DNA of 64,000 nucleotides from assembly GCF_001188955.3 (NCBI RefSeq), contig NZ_JPRF03000043.1, forward strand, positions 326,515-390,514, in the 5' to 3' direction. Below, piece after piece: positions 50,146 through 59,390 of the stretch. Made by a program: the position numbers and the translations under genes. The notes beneath the pieces were generated by a model. The model saw only the letters and a list, made by a program, of their open reading frames with translations, was not told the origin of the DNA and ran no database searches. Each line of letters begins with the position of its first letter. The first letter of the stretch is position 1. Origin of the DNA: Kitasatospora aureofaciens (GTDB lineage Bacteria > Actinomycetota > Actinomycetes > Streptomycetales > Streptomycetaceae).

Positions 50146-51168
50146 ATGGGATGGTTCCGAAGAGCACACGGCGAACATGACGGTGGGCCTGTCCGCGGCC
50201 CGCAGGAGGCCACGGACCAGGGCCCGGACGCACCGACGCAGGTACCGGGCCGGGGCTGGCTCGGAGTGCTCAGGCGCACGTGGCGGGAGTTCCTCGACGA
50301 CGAGTTGTCGGACCGGGCCGCCGCGCTGACGTACTACGGCGTGCTGGCGACGTTCCCGGCGCTGCTGGTGCTGGTGTCGGTGCTCGGCCTGCTCGGCACC
50401 TCCGCCACCCATGCGGTCCTGGACAACCTGCAACAGCTCGCGCCCGGGCCGGCACGCGACATCCTGCACACCGCGGTCACCCAGCTGCAGGCCAGCCGCG
50501 GCACCGGCGGGGTGCTGGCGGTGGTGGGCCTGGCCGGCTCCCTGTGGTCGGCGTCCGGATACATCGCGGCGTTCATCCGCGCGGGCAACGTCGTGTACGA
50601 CATCCGCGAGGGCCGGCCGATGTGGAAGACCACACCACTGCGGGTCGGCCTGACCCTGCTGATGATGATCCTCCTGACGGCCAGCGCGGTGATCGTGGTG
50701 TTCACCGGCCCGCTGGCCCAGCGCGCCGGTGACGTGATCGGTCTGGGGCACACCGCCGTAACCGTGTGGTCGATCGCGAAGTGGCCGGTGCTGGTGGCGC
50801 TGGTGTCGCTCATGATCGCAGTGCTGTACTGGGCCGCGCCGAACGTGCGAGGCCGCGGCTTTCGCTGGGTCTCCCCGGGCAGCGTGCTGGCAGTGCTGCT
50901 GTGGCTGCTCCTGTCCGGCGGGTTCGCCGCGTACGTGGCCAATTTCGGCTCCTACAACAAGACGTACGGCACGCTCGCCGGGGTGATCGTGTTCCTGGTG
51001 TGGCTGTGGCTGTCCAACCTGGCGATCCTGCTCGGGCTGGAGTTCGACGCCGAGCTCGCCCGCGAGCGCGCCATCGAGGGCGGCATGCCACCCGGCGAGG
51101 AGCCGTACGTGCCGCCGCGCGACACCCGCACATGGCCGGACGACGAGCACGGCGACGGCCGAGACTGA
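50146..51168 (+). CDS. YihY/BrkB-family membrane protein
   Basis: 340 residues. A hydrophilic N-terminus is followed by the YihY opening FLDDELSDRAAALTYYGVLA and about six membrane helices (LLVLVSVLGLLG, GGVLAVVGLAGSLWSASGYI, VGLTLLMMILLTASAVIVVF, ALVSLMIAVLYWAAPN, VLAVLLWLLLSGGFAAYVAN, LAGVIVFLVWLWLSNLAILL). The SxxAYxxxF... GSYNKTYGTLAG motif is typical. The family was once called ribonuclease BN by mistake; function is unsettled, with transport or membrane remodelling suggested. The C-terminus is acidic (PPRDTRTWPDDEHGDGRD). ATG 50146 lacks a clear ribosome site. Confidence 0.9.
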   Translation: MGWFRRAHGEHDGGPVRGPQEATDQGPDAPTQVPGRGWLGVLRRTWREFLDDELSDRAAALTYYGVLATFPALLVLVSVLGLLGTSATHAVLDNLQQLAPGPARDILHTAVTQLQASRGTGGVLAVVGLAGSLWSASGYIAAFIRAGNVVYDIREGRPMWKTTPLRVGLTLLMMILLTASAVIVVFTGPLAQRAGDVIGLGHTAVTVWSIAKWPVLVALVSLMIAVLYWAAPNVRGRGFRWVSPGSVLAVLLWLLLSGGFAAYVANFGSYNKTYGTLAGVIVFLVWLWLSNLAILLGLEFDAELARERAIEGGMPPGEEPYVPPRDTRTWPDDEHGDGRD

Positions 51169-51260
51169 CCTCCTCTGCGGGGGCGCAGCGGGTGGAGGAC
51201 TTCAAGGCCGCCGTGTCAGGACGTCCATCGACTCGGCCATCGACAAGCCGCCCACTTCTT

Positions 51261-51299
51261 CTCCGCTCACCCGGACACCACCGGTCCGGGTGAGCGGAG
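51261..51299. terminator. Bidirectional terminator between convergent genes
   Basis: Perfect 15-base arms CTCCGCTCACCCGGA (51261-51275) and TCCGGGTGAGCGGAG (51285-51299) around a nine-base loop. It stands between the plus-strand YihY gene and the minus-strand DUF11 gene and can serve both. Confidence 0.85.
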
Positions 51300-51440
51300 G
51301 CCGAGCCGGCCCCGGGGTGCTGCGGACCGGCACCGGGGGGCTGTCTCGTGCGACAGTCCCGTGCTCCCGGGCCGTGCCCACCCCGCGAGGCGGCCCCGTG
51401 CCCCCGTGCCCCTCACAGGTCGGGGTCCGGGCGCCGGTAG

Positions 51441-52172
51441 TCAGTGGTCGTGGCGATCGCAGTGGTCATGGTGCCCGTCGTGGCCGCCGCCGCTGTCACC
51501 GTCGTACCCGCTGCCGCCGTCACCGTCGTGCTCGTGGTGCTTGTTGATCGCGGTGGGGTCGGTGGCGGTGTGGGTGGTGGTGTCACCGCCTCCGGTGACG
51601 GTGGCCGTGTTGGTGACCTGTGCGGGGGCGTCGCAGGCGACGTCGGCCTTCAGGATGACGGGCGGGTAGCTGTGCCCGGCAGGCAGGACGTCGCTGCGGG
51701 TACAGGTGAGGCTGGCCAGGATGCAGTTCCATCCGCTGCCGGTGATCCTCTCGGCGCGGAGACCCGCGGGAAGGACGTCGTGGACGGTGACCGCGGTGCC
51801 ATCGGTCGGGCCGGCCGCGGTGGCGTTGCCCACGGTGATGGTGTAGACGCCGTCCTCGCCCCGGACGAAGGTGTGCACGTGGCTCTTGGCGATGGTCAGG
51901 GAGGGTGGGACCGGAACGACCGTGAAGGCGAGACCGGTACTGCCGGTGCCGGCGGCGGCGCGGTCGGCGGTGGCGGTGCCACCGGGTCGGGTGAGTCCGG
52001 TGGTGATGCCGGTGCCGATCGCCGGCACCATGCCGTCGTTGACCTGGGCGACGGAGGCGCCCTGAACCGTGGCGGTCCAGGCTGCGGCCAGCACGACCGC
52101 CAGGACGGCCACCCCGGCCATCATGACCGACCCCGCCCTGCGGGCCCGCGCCCTCAACCACGACCCGAACAT
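51441..52172 (-). CDS. Exported DUF11-domain protein with His/Asp-rich tail
   Basis: 243 residues from ATG 52172, which has GGAAGG about ten bases upstream; in-frame ATGs at 52238 and 52250 would lengthen it. A basic start and one helix (MMAGVAVLAVVLAAAWTATV) export or anchor it. Residues about 85-210 form a DUF11 beta-sandwich (PSLTIAKSHVHTFVRGEDGV, TVHDVLPAGLRAERITGSGW, TNTATVTGGG). The last 32 residues (HHEHDGDGGS onward to HHDHCDRHDH) are almost only His, Asp and Gly, which suggests metal binding outside the cell. It is the last gene of three exported-protein genes on this strand. Confidence 0.8.
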   Translation of the reverse strand: MFGSWLRARARRAGSVMMAGVAVLAVVLAAAWTATVQGASVAQVNDGMVPAIGTGITTGLTRPGGTATADRAAAGTGSTGLAFTVVPVPPSLTIAKSHVHTFVRGEDGVYTITVGNATAAGPTDGTAVTVHDVLPAGLRAERITGSGWNCILASLTCTRSDVLPAGHSYPPVILKADVACDAPAQVTNTATVTGGGDTTTHTATDPTAINKHHEHDGDGGSGYDGDSGGGHDGHHDHCDRHDH

Positions 52173-52364
52173 GCCGCCCGTACCTTCCGTGCCGCGGCTT
52201 GCTCCAGCCCGCCCTCTCCCGTGCCTGAACACCGACATCTCCGTTTCCAAACCGCCGACAACACGCCATGGGTACTCACCGGGACATGAATGTCCCTCAC
52301 TGCTTCGGAAGCGGGCCCGCGCATATGGTCAGCCCGCTGCGGGGGCGGGGCCCGATCGGAGTGG

Positions 52365-53390
52365 TCACCGGCGGCGCCGGCGGAACGCGGAGAGCAGGAC
52401 GCACAGAGCGGCGAGGGCGAGGGCCGAGAGCCCGGCGACCACAGGGGCGGGGAAGCGCCCCTGCTGGGCGGCCGACGCGGCGACTTCTCCGACGCTGCCC
52501 GGAGTCGTCGGGAAGGTGGTGGTGGCACGCATGGTGTGCTCGACCAGGCCGCTCCTGAGCGTGAGTTCCACGGTCCACGGGCCCGGCAGCCGTTCGTCCA
52601 ACGGGACGACCGCCTCCGCGACGTCGCCCGGAGCCAGTGTGGTGCCCGGCTCGACCGGGAACGGTCCAGCGCGCCGTCCGCCCGGCCCGTGGACGAGGGA
52701 GAGCGCCCCGCTGATGTCCAGGGCGCGGCTGCCCGTGTTGTGGATCCGGGCGCGAGCCTCCTCCCGCCCGTCGCCGGCTCGCGCCGGAGAGAGCCGCTCG
52801 ATCCTGAAGTCCGAGGGTGGCTCACCCCCGGGACCGACGTCGACGTACATGCGGACGCCCACCCGGCCCTGGAACGTCAGAGTGTGCGAGCGGTCCGTGG
52901 GGGTCTCCGTCTGCGCCCAGATGACGCCGTACCGCTCCCCGGCGGCGGCGTCCCCGGGCACCCGGATGGTGGTGCGAACCTGCGCCGTTTCGGAGGCTGC
53001 CAGCTCGAGGTCCGCCGTGTCGAACGACGTCCAGCCGGTCAGCTCGTTGGACGTGCGCTGCGGCGCGAAGGTGTACTTGCCGTTCGCGATGGTGGCCGCC
53101 GCGGCGTAGACGCTGACGTGCATCGGCGCGGACGACTTGTTGGTGACCTCCACCCGCCGCTCGATGGTCGCGCCGGGCGCGACGTGGTCGACGATGTAGG
53201 CCTGCGCCCTGGGATCGGCACGGCGGCTCTCCGGAGCGTCGAGCAGCTTGACACCGATGGTCCTGCCCGCAACCGGGTCCTGCGGGGAGGACACCCCGGG
53301 CGCCCCGTGCCCCGCTGCCGGCATCACCCCGGCCGCCTGGACGAAGGCCAGCACCAGCAGCAGGACCCCGTACCGGCGTGCCCCCTTCAT
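52365..53390 (-). CDS. DUF916-like (WxL-associated) exported membrane protein
   Basis: 341 residues: signal peptide (RYGVLLLVLAFVQAAGVMPA), then an Ig-like DUF916 domain, recognisable in AYIVDHVAPGATIERRVEVT with NKSSAPMHVSVYAAAATIAN and IRVPGDAAAGERYGVIWAQT. A second beta domain follows, then a C-terminal helix (APVVAGLSALALAALCVLLS) with FRRRRR on the inside. DUF916 proteins accompany WxL surface proteins in Firmicutes and bind peptidoglycan or the WxL partner. It starts four bases after the WxL-like gene ends, so the two are co-translated. TTG 53402 is an alternative start. Confidence 0.8.
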   Translation of the reverse strand: MKGARRYGVLLLVLAFVQAAGVMPAAGHGAPGVSSPQDPVAGRTIGVKLLDAPESRRADPRAQAYIVDHVAPGATIERRVEVTNKSSAPMHVSVYAAAATIANGKYTFAPQRTSNELTGWTSFDTADLELAASETAQVRTTIRVPGDAAAGERYGVIWAQTETPTDRSHTLTFQGRVGVRMYVDVGPGGEPPSDFRIERLSPARAGDGREEARARIHNTGSRALDISGALSLVHGPGGRRAGPFPVEPGTTLAPGDVAEAVVPLDERLPGPWTVELTLRSGLVEHTMRATTTFPTTPGSVGEVAASAAQQGRFPAPVVAGLSALALAALCVLLSAFRRRRR

Positions 53391-53394
53391 TCCA

Positions 53395-53910
53395 TCAGGC
53401 AACGGACTGGGTCAGCGTTCCGGTGTAGGTCCCGCCGACGGCACCGGCGGGCACGTTGACGGAGATCGTCGGGTCCCAGCTCGCGGTGTTGTCTCCGACA
53501 CCGGCGGTCCCGGTGAGCACCGTCTGCGCGGTGTTGCTCAGCGTCACGTTCGTGGGAGTGACGGTGATGGTACCGGTCGTCGTCACCGACCCGACCGTGT
53601 AGGTGGCGTTGGTGGCGGGAATCGTCGCCGTACCGTTCACGAAGTCCGTCTCCGCCGCGGTCACCGTCCAGGAGGCCGACAGGAGGGCGCGATCGTCGGT
53701 GACGGTGCAGGGGCCGATCGGCGCGCTGATGACGGTACCGGGCGCTCCCGAACCGAGGTTGGCACTGGCCGGTACCGTCAGCGTCAGTGCGCCGGACGTG
53801 ACGGTGAACGTCTCCGTCGTGCTGGGGTCGCCCGCGGCGCCGGCAGGGCCCGGCTGGACCACGACGAGAGCAGCGGCTGCGGCCGCGACAGCGAGGATTC
53901 GTGAACGCAC
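53395..53910 (-). CDS. WxL-like secreted surface protein
   Basis: 171 residues from GTG 53910 with GGGAG five bases before it. Signal peptide (RSRILAVAAAAAALVVVQPG ... AGAAG), then an all-beta domain rich in Thr, Val, Ala (TSGALTLTVPASANLG, ALLSASWTVTAAETDFVNGT, WDPTISVNVPAGAVGGTYTG) ending in LTQSVA. The pattern, with a Trp-x-Val segment and the YTGTLTQS ending, is like WxL domains (which end in xYxxTLTWxL), although the Trp motifs are incomplete. With the DUF916-like gene beside it, a WxL-type surface complex is a reasonable inference. Confidence 0.7.
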   Translation of the reverse strand: MRSRILAVAAAAAALVVVQPGPAGAAGDPSTTETFTVTSGALTLTVPASANLGSGAPGTVISAPIGPCTVTDDRALLSASWTVTAAETDFVNGTATIPATNATYTVGSVTTTGTITVTPTNVTLSNTAQTVLTGTAGVGDNTASWDPTISVNVPAGAVGGTYTGTLTQSVA

Positions 53911-54421
53911 AACAACTCCCGAAGTAGCAGCCCGCCTGCGAACACGCTGGTCGACAGCGGACATGTCGGTTGACGTTGCGTCAGACAAGCGGGCGCGGCC
54001 CGTTTCCGCAAGCCGACGCACGCGGCACTCCGCCACACGAATGACCACATTTCAGCTGAGCGGTTTGCCCGGCCACCTCGCCGGCGCCCTCGGATCGCCT
54101 GGCCGCGACGACGGGGGACGGCAACCCGCGGTCGAACGCCACGACGTACGGTGGCGCGGTGCTGCGCCTACCGGCGGGTCAGGTGCTCCCCGCGCGAACG
54201 CGTGCGGCGCAGCGGTGGCGAACGGCCCGTCGACGGTCATCTCGCCTGTCCCGTCAGCGAGTTGACCGCGTCGGCGTGGTGCGCGCGGGTCCGTCCGGCG
54301 TCGATGACGCTCCTGCGGTCCCAACGTACTTTCCGCGCGGCCGCGTTCGCGCGCGACGTAGCCGATCTGGCTGTGGGCGCCCGCCCTTGAGCGGCGGCAA
54401 CGGTGGTGCTTCACTGTGTGG
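53911..54421. other. Gene-free interval with divergent promoters
   Basis: About 510 bases without a supported gene on either strand. It must contain the promoter of the minus-strand WxL-like operon and of the plus-strand membrane protein gene. I see no clear repeat or hairpin. Confidence 0.4.
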
Positions 54422-55177
54422 ATGACCGGCGAGACGGAGATGACGGAGCTGTTCGGCGCGGTGCTCAGCAGGCACCGGGTGAACACCGGTGCACGGTGGC
54501 AGAACGCCATGTGGGCACTGCTGCTGGCGGTGCCCACCGGCTGGCTCGGGCTGTGGGCGCTGTTCAGCGCGGACGACGGCCGCTCGGGCGGCGGCCGGGC
54601 GATCGGTCTGGTGATCGGCCTGTCCCTCGGCGCGCTCTTCGTCGCCGTGACGCAGGCCTGGCGCGCGGTGCGGGGCGGACCGGGCGAGTACTTCGAGGTC
54701 CACGAGCGCGGCCTCGTCCACGGCTCGCGGCGCGGCGTGCGGGGCTGGGAGTGGAGCCAGGTCGTCTCGATCACGATCCCCGGCACCCCGAGGATCCACG
54801 GCCTCGCCCGTCGGCTGGGCAACGACTACCGCTGCCGCCTCGTCCTCGACGGCGGCACACGCCTGCACATCGACGGGCACACCCCCGGGGCGTCCGGCCT
54901 GGGCCGCGCGGTGCTGGCGCACAGCCCCCACGCGCGGCGGCTGCAGGGGGACGAGTGGCAGGACCGGGCCGGCGGCTGGTTCCTGGCCGGAGCGGTGGTC
55001 TTCCTGGCCGTGGGCGTCTCCCTGGTCTCCTACCTCGTCAGCCACGCCGACGAGGACGCTCAGAACGTCAGCGAAGGCGTGACCATGGCGGTCGGCCTGG
55101 GACTGCCGGTGTGCGCGGTCGGCGCGATCACCTGCATCGTGCTGTACGTCCGCCACCGGATGTACCGCCCCCGCTGA
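54422..55177 (+). CDS. Membrane protein with PH-like (DUF6585-type) segment
   Basis: 251 residues. Two helices near the start (MWALLLAVPTGWLGLWALFS, IGLVIGLSLGALFVAVTQAW), a soluble PH-like part (EYFEVHERGLVHGSRRGVRG, WEWSQVVSI, a CRLVLDGGTRLHIDGHTPGA stretch), then two more helices near the end (WFLAGAVVFLAVGVSLVSYL, VTMAVGLGLPVCAVGAITCI). The pattern resembles DUF6585-like proteins of actinomycetes, whose role is unknown. Starts at GTG 54416, ATG 54422 and ATG 54440 are all possible; no strong ribosome site decides. It is convergent with the S9 peptidase gene. Confidence 0.75.
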   Translation: MTGETEMTELFGAVLSRHRVNTGARWQNAMWALLLAVPTGWLGLWALFSADDGRSGGGRAIGLVIGLSLGALFVAVTQAWRAVRGGPGEYFEVHERGLVHGSRRGVRGWEWSQVVSITIPGTPRIHGLARRLGNDYRCRLVLDGGTRLHIDGHTPGASGLGRAVLAHSPHARRLQGDEWQDRAGGWFLAGAVVFLAVGVSLVSYLVSHADEDAQNVSEGVTMAVGLGLPVCAVGAITCIVLYVRHRMYRPR

Positions 55178-55400
55178 ACACCCGCGTTCTCGAAGTCGGG
55201 CTGTCAGCCGCGGATTCCACCGGCCCGACGACCGAGAGGTGAACCGGGTACGACCCGGCCGGTGCGTGCGGCCGCTCCCCGCCACCGGGCTTGGGCACGG
55301 CCAGGTCGGTCATGGCCTGACGGTACGTCGGCCGTGCGCGATGGCGCGGATCGGTGTGCGACCACATACCTCCTGCCCGACCCGCGGGACCGCGCACCGC

Positions 55401-57584
55401 TCAGTCGGCAAGGTGGCGTTCGATCCAGGCGGCCGCGGTACGGCGGAACAGGACCCGGTTTCGGGTGTTCCTGAACTCGTGGCCCTCGTTGGGCAGCACC
55501 AGCAGTTCGGCGGGGATCCCCCGCTGGCGGGCCGCCAGGACCATCTGCTCGGACTCGCCCGGCGGCACGTTGGTGTCGTGCTCACCGTGAACGGCCAGCA
55601 GCGGCACCCGGAGGGCGTCGATCCGGCTCATCGGGGAGAGCGCGTGCAGGAGGTCCCGGTCGCGTTCGGGATGGCCGTACTTGGCGGCGGCCGATCGGGC
55701 GATCCACGGCTCGGTGCCGGCGAAGAACGTCAGGAAGTCCGACATGCCGCACACGGAGACACCGGTGCGGAACAGCTCCGGATGCCAGACCAGGGAAGCC
55801 AGCGTGAGGTAGCCGCCGTAGGAGTGGCCCATCACGGCCAGCCGGCGGGGGTCGGCGAGTCCGAGGGCGACCACGTGCGCCGCGCAGTCCGCGACGTCGT
55901 CGATCGCCGCGAACCGCCCGGCGCCGAGGTCGGCGTTGACGAAGGAGCGGCCCGCGCCCAGCGAGCCGCGCACGTCGGGTGCGAAGACGTCCAGGCCGTG
56001 GCCCAGCAGCTCGTGGTAGAGCGGATCGAAGACCGGTCGCTCCTGCTGCTCCGGCCCGCCGTGCAGATGGACGACGCACGGCGCGTGCAGGTCGGGGCCG
56101 CCGCCGGGTGCGCGGTAGTACCAGCCGCCCAACTCCAGCCCGTCACGGGCCCGCACGCGCAGGTGCTCGGGCCGCTGCGGCGGCGGGCGGCCGGGTGCGA
56201 CGGCGTCCTCGTCCCGCGAGGACCACGGTGTGCGGACGGGCGACCCGCCGTCGGCCGCGTGCCAGACGCCGGGGCGGCGGACCGAACCGGAGACGGCCAG
56301 CGCCAAGCCCACCGGGCCCGCCGGGCTGATCCGGGTCACCACCTCGTGCGGCAGGGGCAGCGGACGCGGGGCGGGTTCGGGCGGTGAGCCGTCCACCTCC
56401 GCCCCGATGCCGGCGCCGGTCCGGCGCCGCCGCGAGGCGGGCAGGGAGACGACCTCCAGCTCGCTGCGGCCACGCACGTTCCAGGCCAGCACGGCGCTCC
56501 GGCCGTCGTCCCGGACGGACAGCAACTCCAGGTCGACGCAGTCCCGTTGGGCGATCACCTGACGATGTCGGCAGTGGCCGTCCGGCCCGAGCTCGGCGGT
56601 GACCAGGGCCGCGAACTCACGGTCGGCGTCGCTGCGCAGATAGAGCGTCCGGCCGTCTGGCGAGAACCGGCCGATCCAGGGGTCCCCGTCGGCCACCGGC
56701 ACGGTGCAGGCCGTCTCGCCGCTGTCGGTCCGCAGCACCACGGCCTCGCGCCGGCCGCGCGGCCCTCGCAGCAGCAGCACGAGCCGGCCGTCCGAGGTGG
56801 TGTCGCACACCCGCAGGGTGGCGCCCGCCGGTTCGGTGGCGAGGAGTTCTGGGGGCCGCACGCCGCTCGGATCGGCCAGGTAGGCGGCCAGGCCCCCGCC
56901 GGTGAGATGCGGCTCGGGGGCGATTTCGTAGGGGGCCGGCCTCGGCGGACGCAACACCGTCGGTACCGCCCCCGGCAGGCCGGTGTCCAGCAGCACCGTC
57001 CCGACCTCGCCGTGGTGGGCGCCGCCGAGCAGCACGGCGCGCCCGTCGCGGCTGATCCACTCGCCCGGGGGGACTTCCTGGTAGGGCTCGGCGGGTGCGG
57101 TGGTGCCGGGCTCGGTGGCGGACAGGCCGACCAGCGGGTCCGTCGTGGTGATGGCGATGGCCGAACCGTCCCGGGTCCAGCGACCGAGGTAGGCGGTGCT
57201 GCCCGCCAACGCACCGGCCAGGATCCGGCGGTCGCCGCCGTCCGGCCGGACGCAGAGCACCCGGGTGTGCTCGCCCCCGCCGGGGGCGGTGGTGTAGGCG
57301 ATCCAGCGGCCGTCCGGGGACCACGAGACCTCGATGACCGGGTCGGTGCCGGTGTCGAGCAGGTGCACGTCGTCGCCGTCGGCCGCTCCGGTCCACAACT
57401 GCGGTACGCCGCCGCGGTTGCAGATGAAGGCCACCCGCCCGCCGGTGGGGTCCGCCGACGGGTACCAGCACCCGTGGGCGGTCACCGGGCTGTGGCCCTC
57501 CCGGGTGTCGTGGGCGTCCGGGAGGACCACGGCCTGGGGGGCCGCCGGCGGCGGGGCCACGGGATCGGAGCGCTGGTCCACCAC
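55401..57584 (-). CDS. S9-family peptidase (prolyl-oligopeptidase/acylaminoacyl-peptidase-like)
   Basis: 727 residues. The N-terminal two-thirds is a beta-propeller with WD/TolB-like blades (GRVAFICNRGGVPQLWTGAA, VSWSPDGRWIAYTTAPGGGE). The C-terminal alpha/beta-hydrolase holds the triad: Ser in GHSYGGYLTLASLVWHP near 585, Asp in HGEHDTNVPPGESEQMV near 672 and His in NEGHEFRNTRNR near 703. No signal peptide, so it acts inside on short peptides or acyl-amino acids. GGGAGG seven bases before the GTG. Third gene after the GCS2-like and amidotransferase genes, 15 bases after the latter, so it may process or recycle the dipeptide they make. Confidence 0.93.
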   Translation of the reverse strand: MVDQRSDPVAPPPAAPQAVVLPDAHDTREGHSPVTAHGCWYPSADPTGGRVAFICNRGGVPQLWTGAADGDDVHLLDTGTDPVIEVSWSPDGRWIAYTTAPGGGEHTRVLCVRPDGGDRRILAGALAGSTAYLGRWTRDGSAIAITTTDPLVGLSATEPGTTAPAEPYQEVPPGEWISRDGRAVLLGGAHHGEVGTVLLDTGLPGAVPTVLRPPRPAPYEIAPEPHLTGGGLAAYLADPSGVRPPELLATEPAGATLRVCDTTSDGRLVLLLRGPRGRREAVVLRTDSGETACTVPVADGDPWIGRFSPDGRTLYLRSDADREFAALVTAELGPDGHCRHRQVIAQRDCVDLELLSVRDDGRSAVLAWNVRGRSELEVVSLPASRRRRTGAGIGAEVDGSPPEPAPRPLPLPHEVVTRISPAGPVGLALAVSGSVRRPGVWHAADGGSPVRTPWSSRDEDAVAPGRPPPQRPEHLRVRARDGLELGGWYYRAPGGGPDLHAPCVVHLHGGPEQQERPVFDPLYHELLGHGLDVFAPDVRGSLGAGRSFVNADLGAGRFAAIDDVADCAAHVVALGLADPRRLAVMGHSYGGYLTLASLVWHPELFRTGVSVCGMSDFLTFFAGTEPWIARSAAAKYGHPERDRDLLHALSPMSRIDALRVPLLAVHGEHDTNVPPGESEQMVLAARQRGIPAELLVLPNEGHEFRNTRNRVLFRRTAAAWIERHLAD

Positions 57585-57599
57585 GGTTACGCCTCCCGT

Positions 57600-59384
57600 T
57601 CAGTTGATCCCGTGGGACTGCAGCCACATCTCCAGCAGGGCCACCTGCCACAGCGCGTTCGCCCCGCGCGCCGTGCGGTGGGCGTCCGGTGCGGCGAGCA
57701 GCCCGGCCAGATAGGCCTCCTGGAAGATCCCCCGGGCCCGGGCCTCGGGGGCCGACAGGACCTGCTCGATCCGGCCCAGCACCGGCGGAGCCATCCGGCG
57801 GATCGCCGGCACCGGGAAGTAGCCCTTGGGCCGGTCGATGACCTCGGGGGGCAGGAGCTTGCGGGCGGCGTCCTTGAGGACTCCCTTGCCGCCGTGGGCG
57901 AGCTTGAACTGCGGCGGGCAGGCGGCGGCCAGCTCGACCAGTTCGTGGTCCAGGAACGGCACGCGTGCCTCCAGCCCCCAGTCCATGGTCATGTTGTCGA
58001 CCCGCTTGACCGGATCGTCGACCATCAGCACGTGGGTGTCCAACCGGATGGCGGCGTCCAGGGCGGTCTCCGCCCCTGGGGGTGCCATGTTCGCCCGCAC
58101 CAGTTCGCCGGAGGCGTCGTGGTCGACCAGCACCTCCGGCTGGAGCATCCGCCCCAGCTCGGCGTGCGACCGGTCGAAGAACACCTTGGCGAAGGTCTCG
58201 GGCTCCCGTTCGCGCGGCACGGCCGCCAGGGCGGGGTGCCAGCGGTATCCGGCGAACACCTCGTCGGCGCCCTGCCCGCTCTGCACGACGCTGACGTGTT
58301 TGGAGACCTCTTCCGACAGCAGGTGGAAGGCGACCACGTCATGGCTGACCATGGGCTCGCTCATGGCGGCCACCGCCCGGTCCAGCGCCCCCCGGACCCG
58401 GTCCGAGGGGACCATGATCTGGTGGTGGTCGGTGGCGAACTCCCGGGCCACCAGGTCCGAGTAGGCGAACTCGTCGCCCTGCTCGCCGCGTTCCGCCTCG
58501 AACCCCACACTGAAGGTGGCCTGGTCGTCCTGGCCGGCTTCGGCGAGCAGCGCCACGATCAGGCTGGAGTCCAGGCCACCGGAGAGCAGCACCCCGATCG
58601 GTACGTCCGCCACCGTGCGGCGGCGGACGGCGGTGCGCAGGGCGTCGAGCACGGCATCGCGCCAGTCGGCGGCGTCCATGCCCGCGTGCTCCGGCCGACG
58701 GCTGTAGGACGGCTGCCAGTAGCACTCGTCGTGCTGCCCGCCGTCCGGCTCCACGACCCGCACGGTGGCGGGCGGAAGCTTGCGGACGCCGCTGAGCACG
58801 GTGCGCGGCGCCGCCACCGTCCCGTGCAGGGTCAGGTACTGGTGCAGTGCGGCCGGGTCGATGGAGGTGTCCACCCCGCCGCCCGCGAGCAGGGCGGGCA
58901 GCGAGGAGGCGAAGCGCAGCCGGCCCGGCCGCCGCGCCAGGTAGAGGGGTTTGATCCCGAGGCGGTCGCGGCCGAGCACCAGCCGACCGGTGTCCGCCTC
59001 GGCCACGGCGAAGGCGAACATGCCGAACAGTCGTCGCACACAGGCCGTGCCCCACTGCCGGTACGCCTTGAGCAGCACCTCGGTGTCGGAGGTGGAGAAG
59101 AAGCGGTGACCGAGGTCCTCCAACTCCTGCCGCAGCGCCCGGTAGTTGTAGACGCAGCCGTTGAAGACGACGGTGAGGCCGCTCTCCGGGTCGGTCATCG
59201 GCTGGGCGCCGCGCTCCGACAGGTCGATGATCTTCAGACGGCGATGGCCGAGCGCCATGGCGCCCTGCGACCACAATCCGCGGCCGTCGGGCCCGCGGGC
59301 CGCCAGCCGGTCGGTCATGCGCTCCACGGCGGCCAGGTCGGGACGCCCGCCGTCGAAACGGATCTCTCCGCTCAGCCCGCACAT
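57600..59384 (-). CDS. asnO: N-acetylglutaminylglutamine-type amidotransferase (asparagine-synthase family)
   Basis: 594 residues. Cys2 begins the glutaminase domain (MCGLSGEIRFDGGRPDLAAV, with RGPDGRGLWSQGAMALGHRR and the LKIIDLSERGAQPM pattern). The synthetase domain has the PP-loop SGGLDSSLIVALLAEAG near 265 and YRWHPAL, ending LWQVALLEMWLQSHGI. The opening and the EIRFDGG stretch match N-acetylglutaminylglutamine amidotransferases rather than plain AsnB. In known hosts it amidates the product of a GNAT/ATP-grasp synthetase to give the osmoprotectant NAGGN. It sits six bases after the GCS2-like gene. The usual synthetase gene is not in this window. Confidence 0.85.
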   Translation of the reverse strand: MCGLSGEIRFDGGRPDLAAVERMTDRLAARGPDGRGLWSQGAMALGHRRLKIIDLSERGAQPMTDPESGLTVVFNGCVYNYRALRQELEDLGHRFFSTSDTEVLLKAYRQWGTACVRRLFGMFAFAVAEADTGRLVLGRDRLGIKPLYLARRPGRLRFASSLPALLAGGGVDTSIDPAALHQYLTLHGTVAAPRTVLSGVRKLPPATVRVVEPDGGQHDECYWQPSYSRRPEHAGMDAADWRDAVLDALRTAVRRRTVADVPIGVLLSGGLDSSLIVALLAEAGQDDQATFSVGFEAERGEQGDEFAYSDLVAREFATDHHQIMVPSDRVRGALDRAVAAMSEPMVSHDVVAFHLLSEEVSKHVSVVQSGQGADEVFAGYRWHPALAAVPREREPETFAKVFFDRSHAELGRMLQPEVLVDHDASGELVRANMAPPGAETALDAAIRLDTHVLMVDDPVKRVDNMTMDWGLEARVPFLDHELVELAAACPPQFKLAHGGKGVLKDAARKLLPPEVIDRPKGYFPVPAIRRMAPPVLGRIEQVLSAPEARARGIFQEAYLAGLLAAPDAHRTARGANALWQVALLEMWLQSHGIN

Positions 59385-59390
59385 GCCGCC

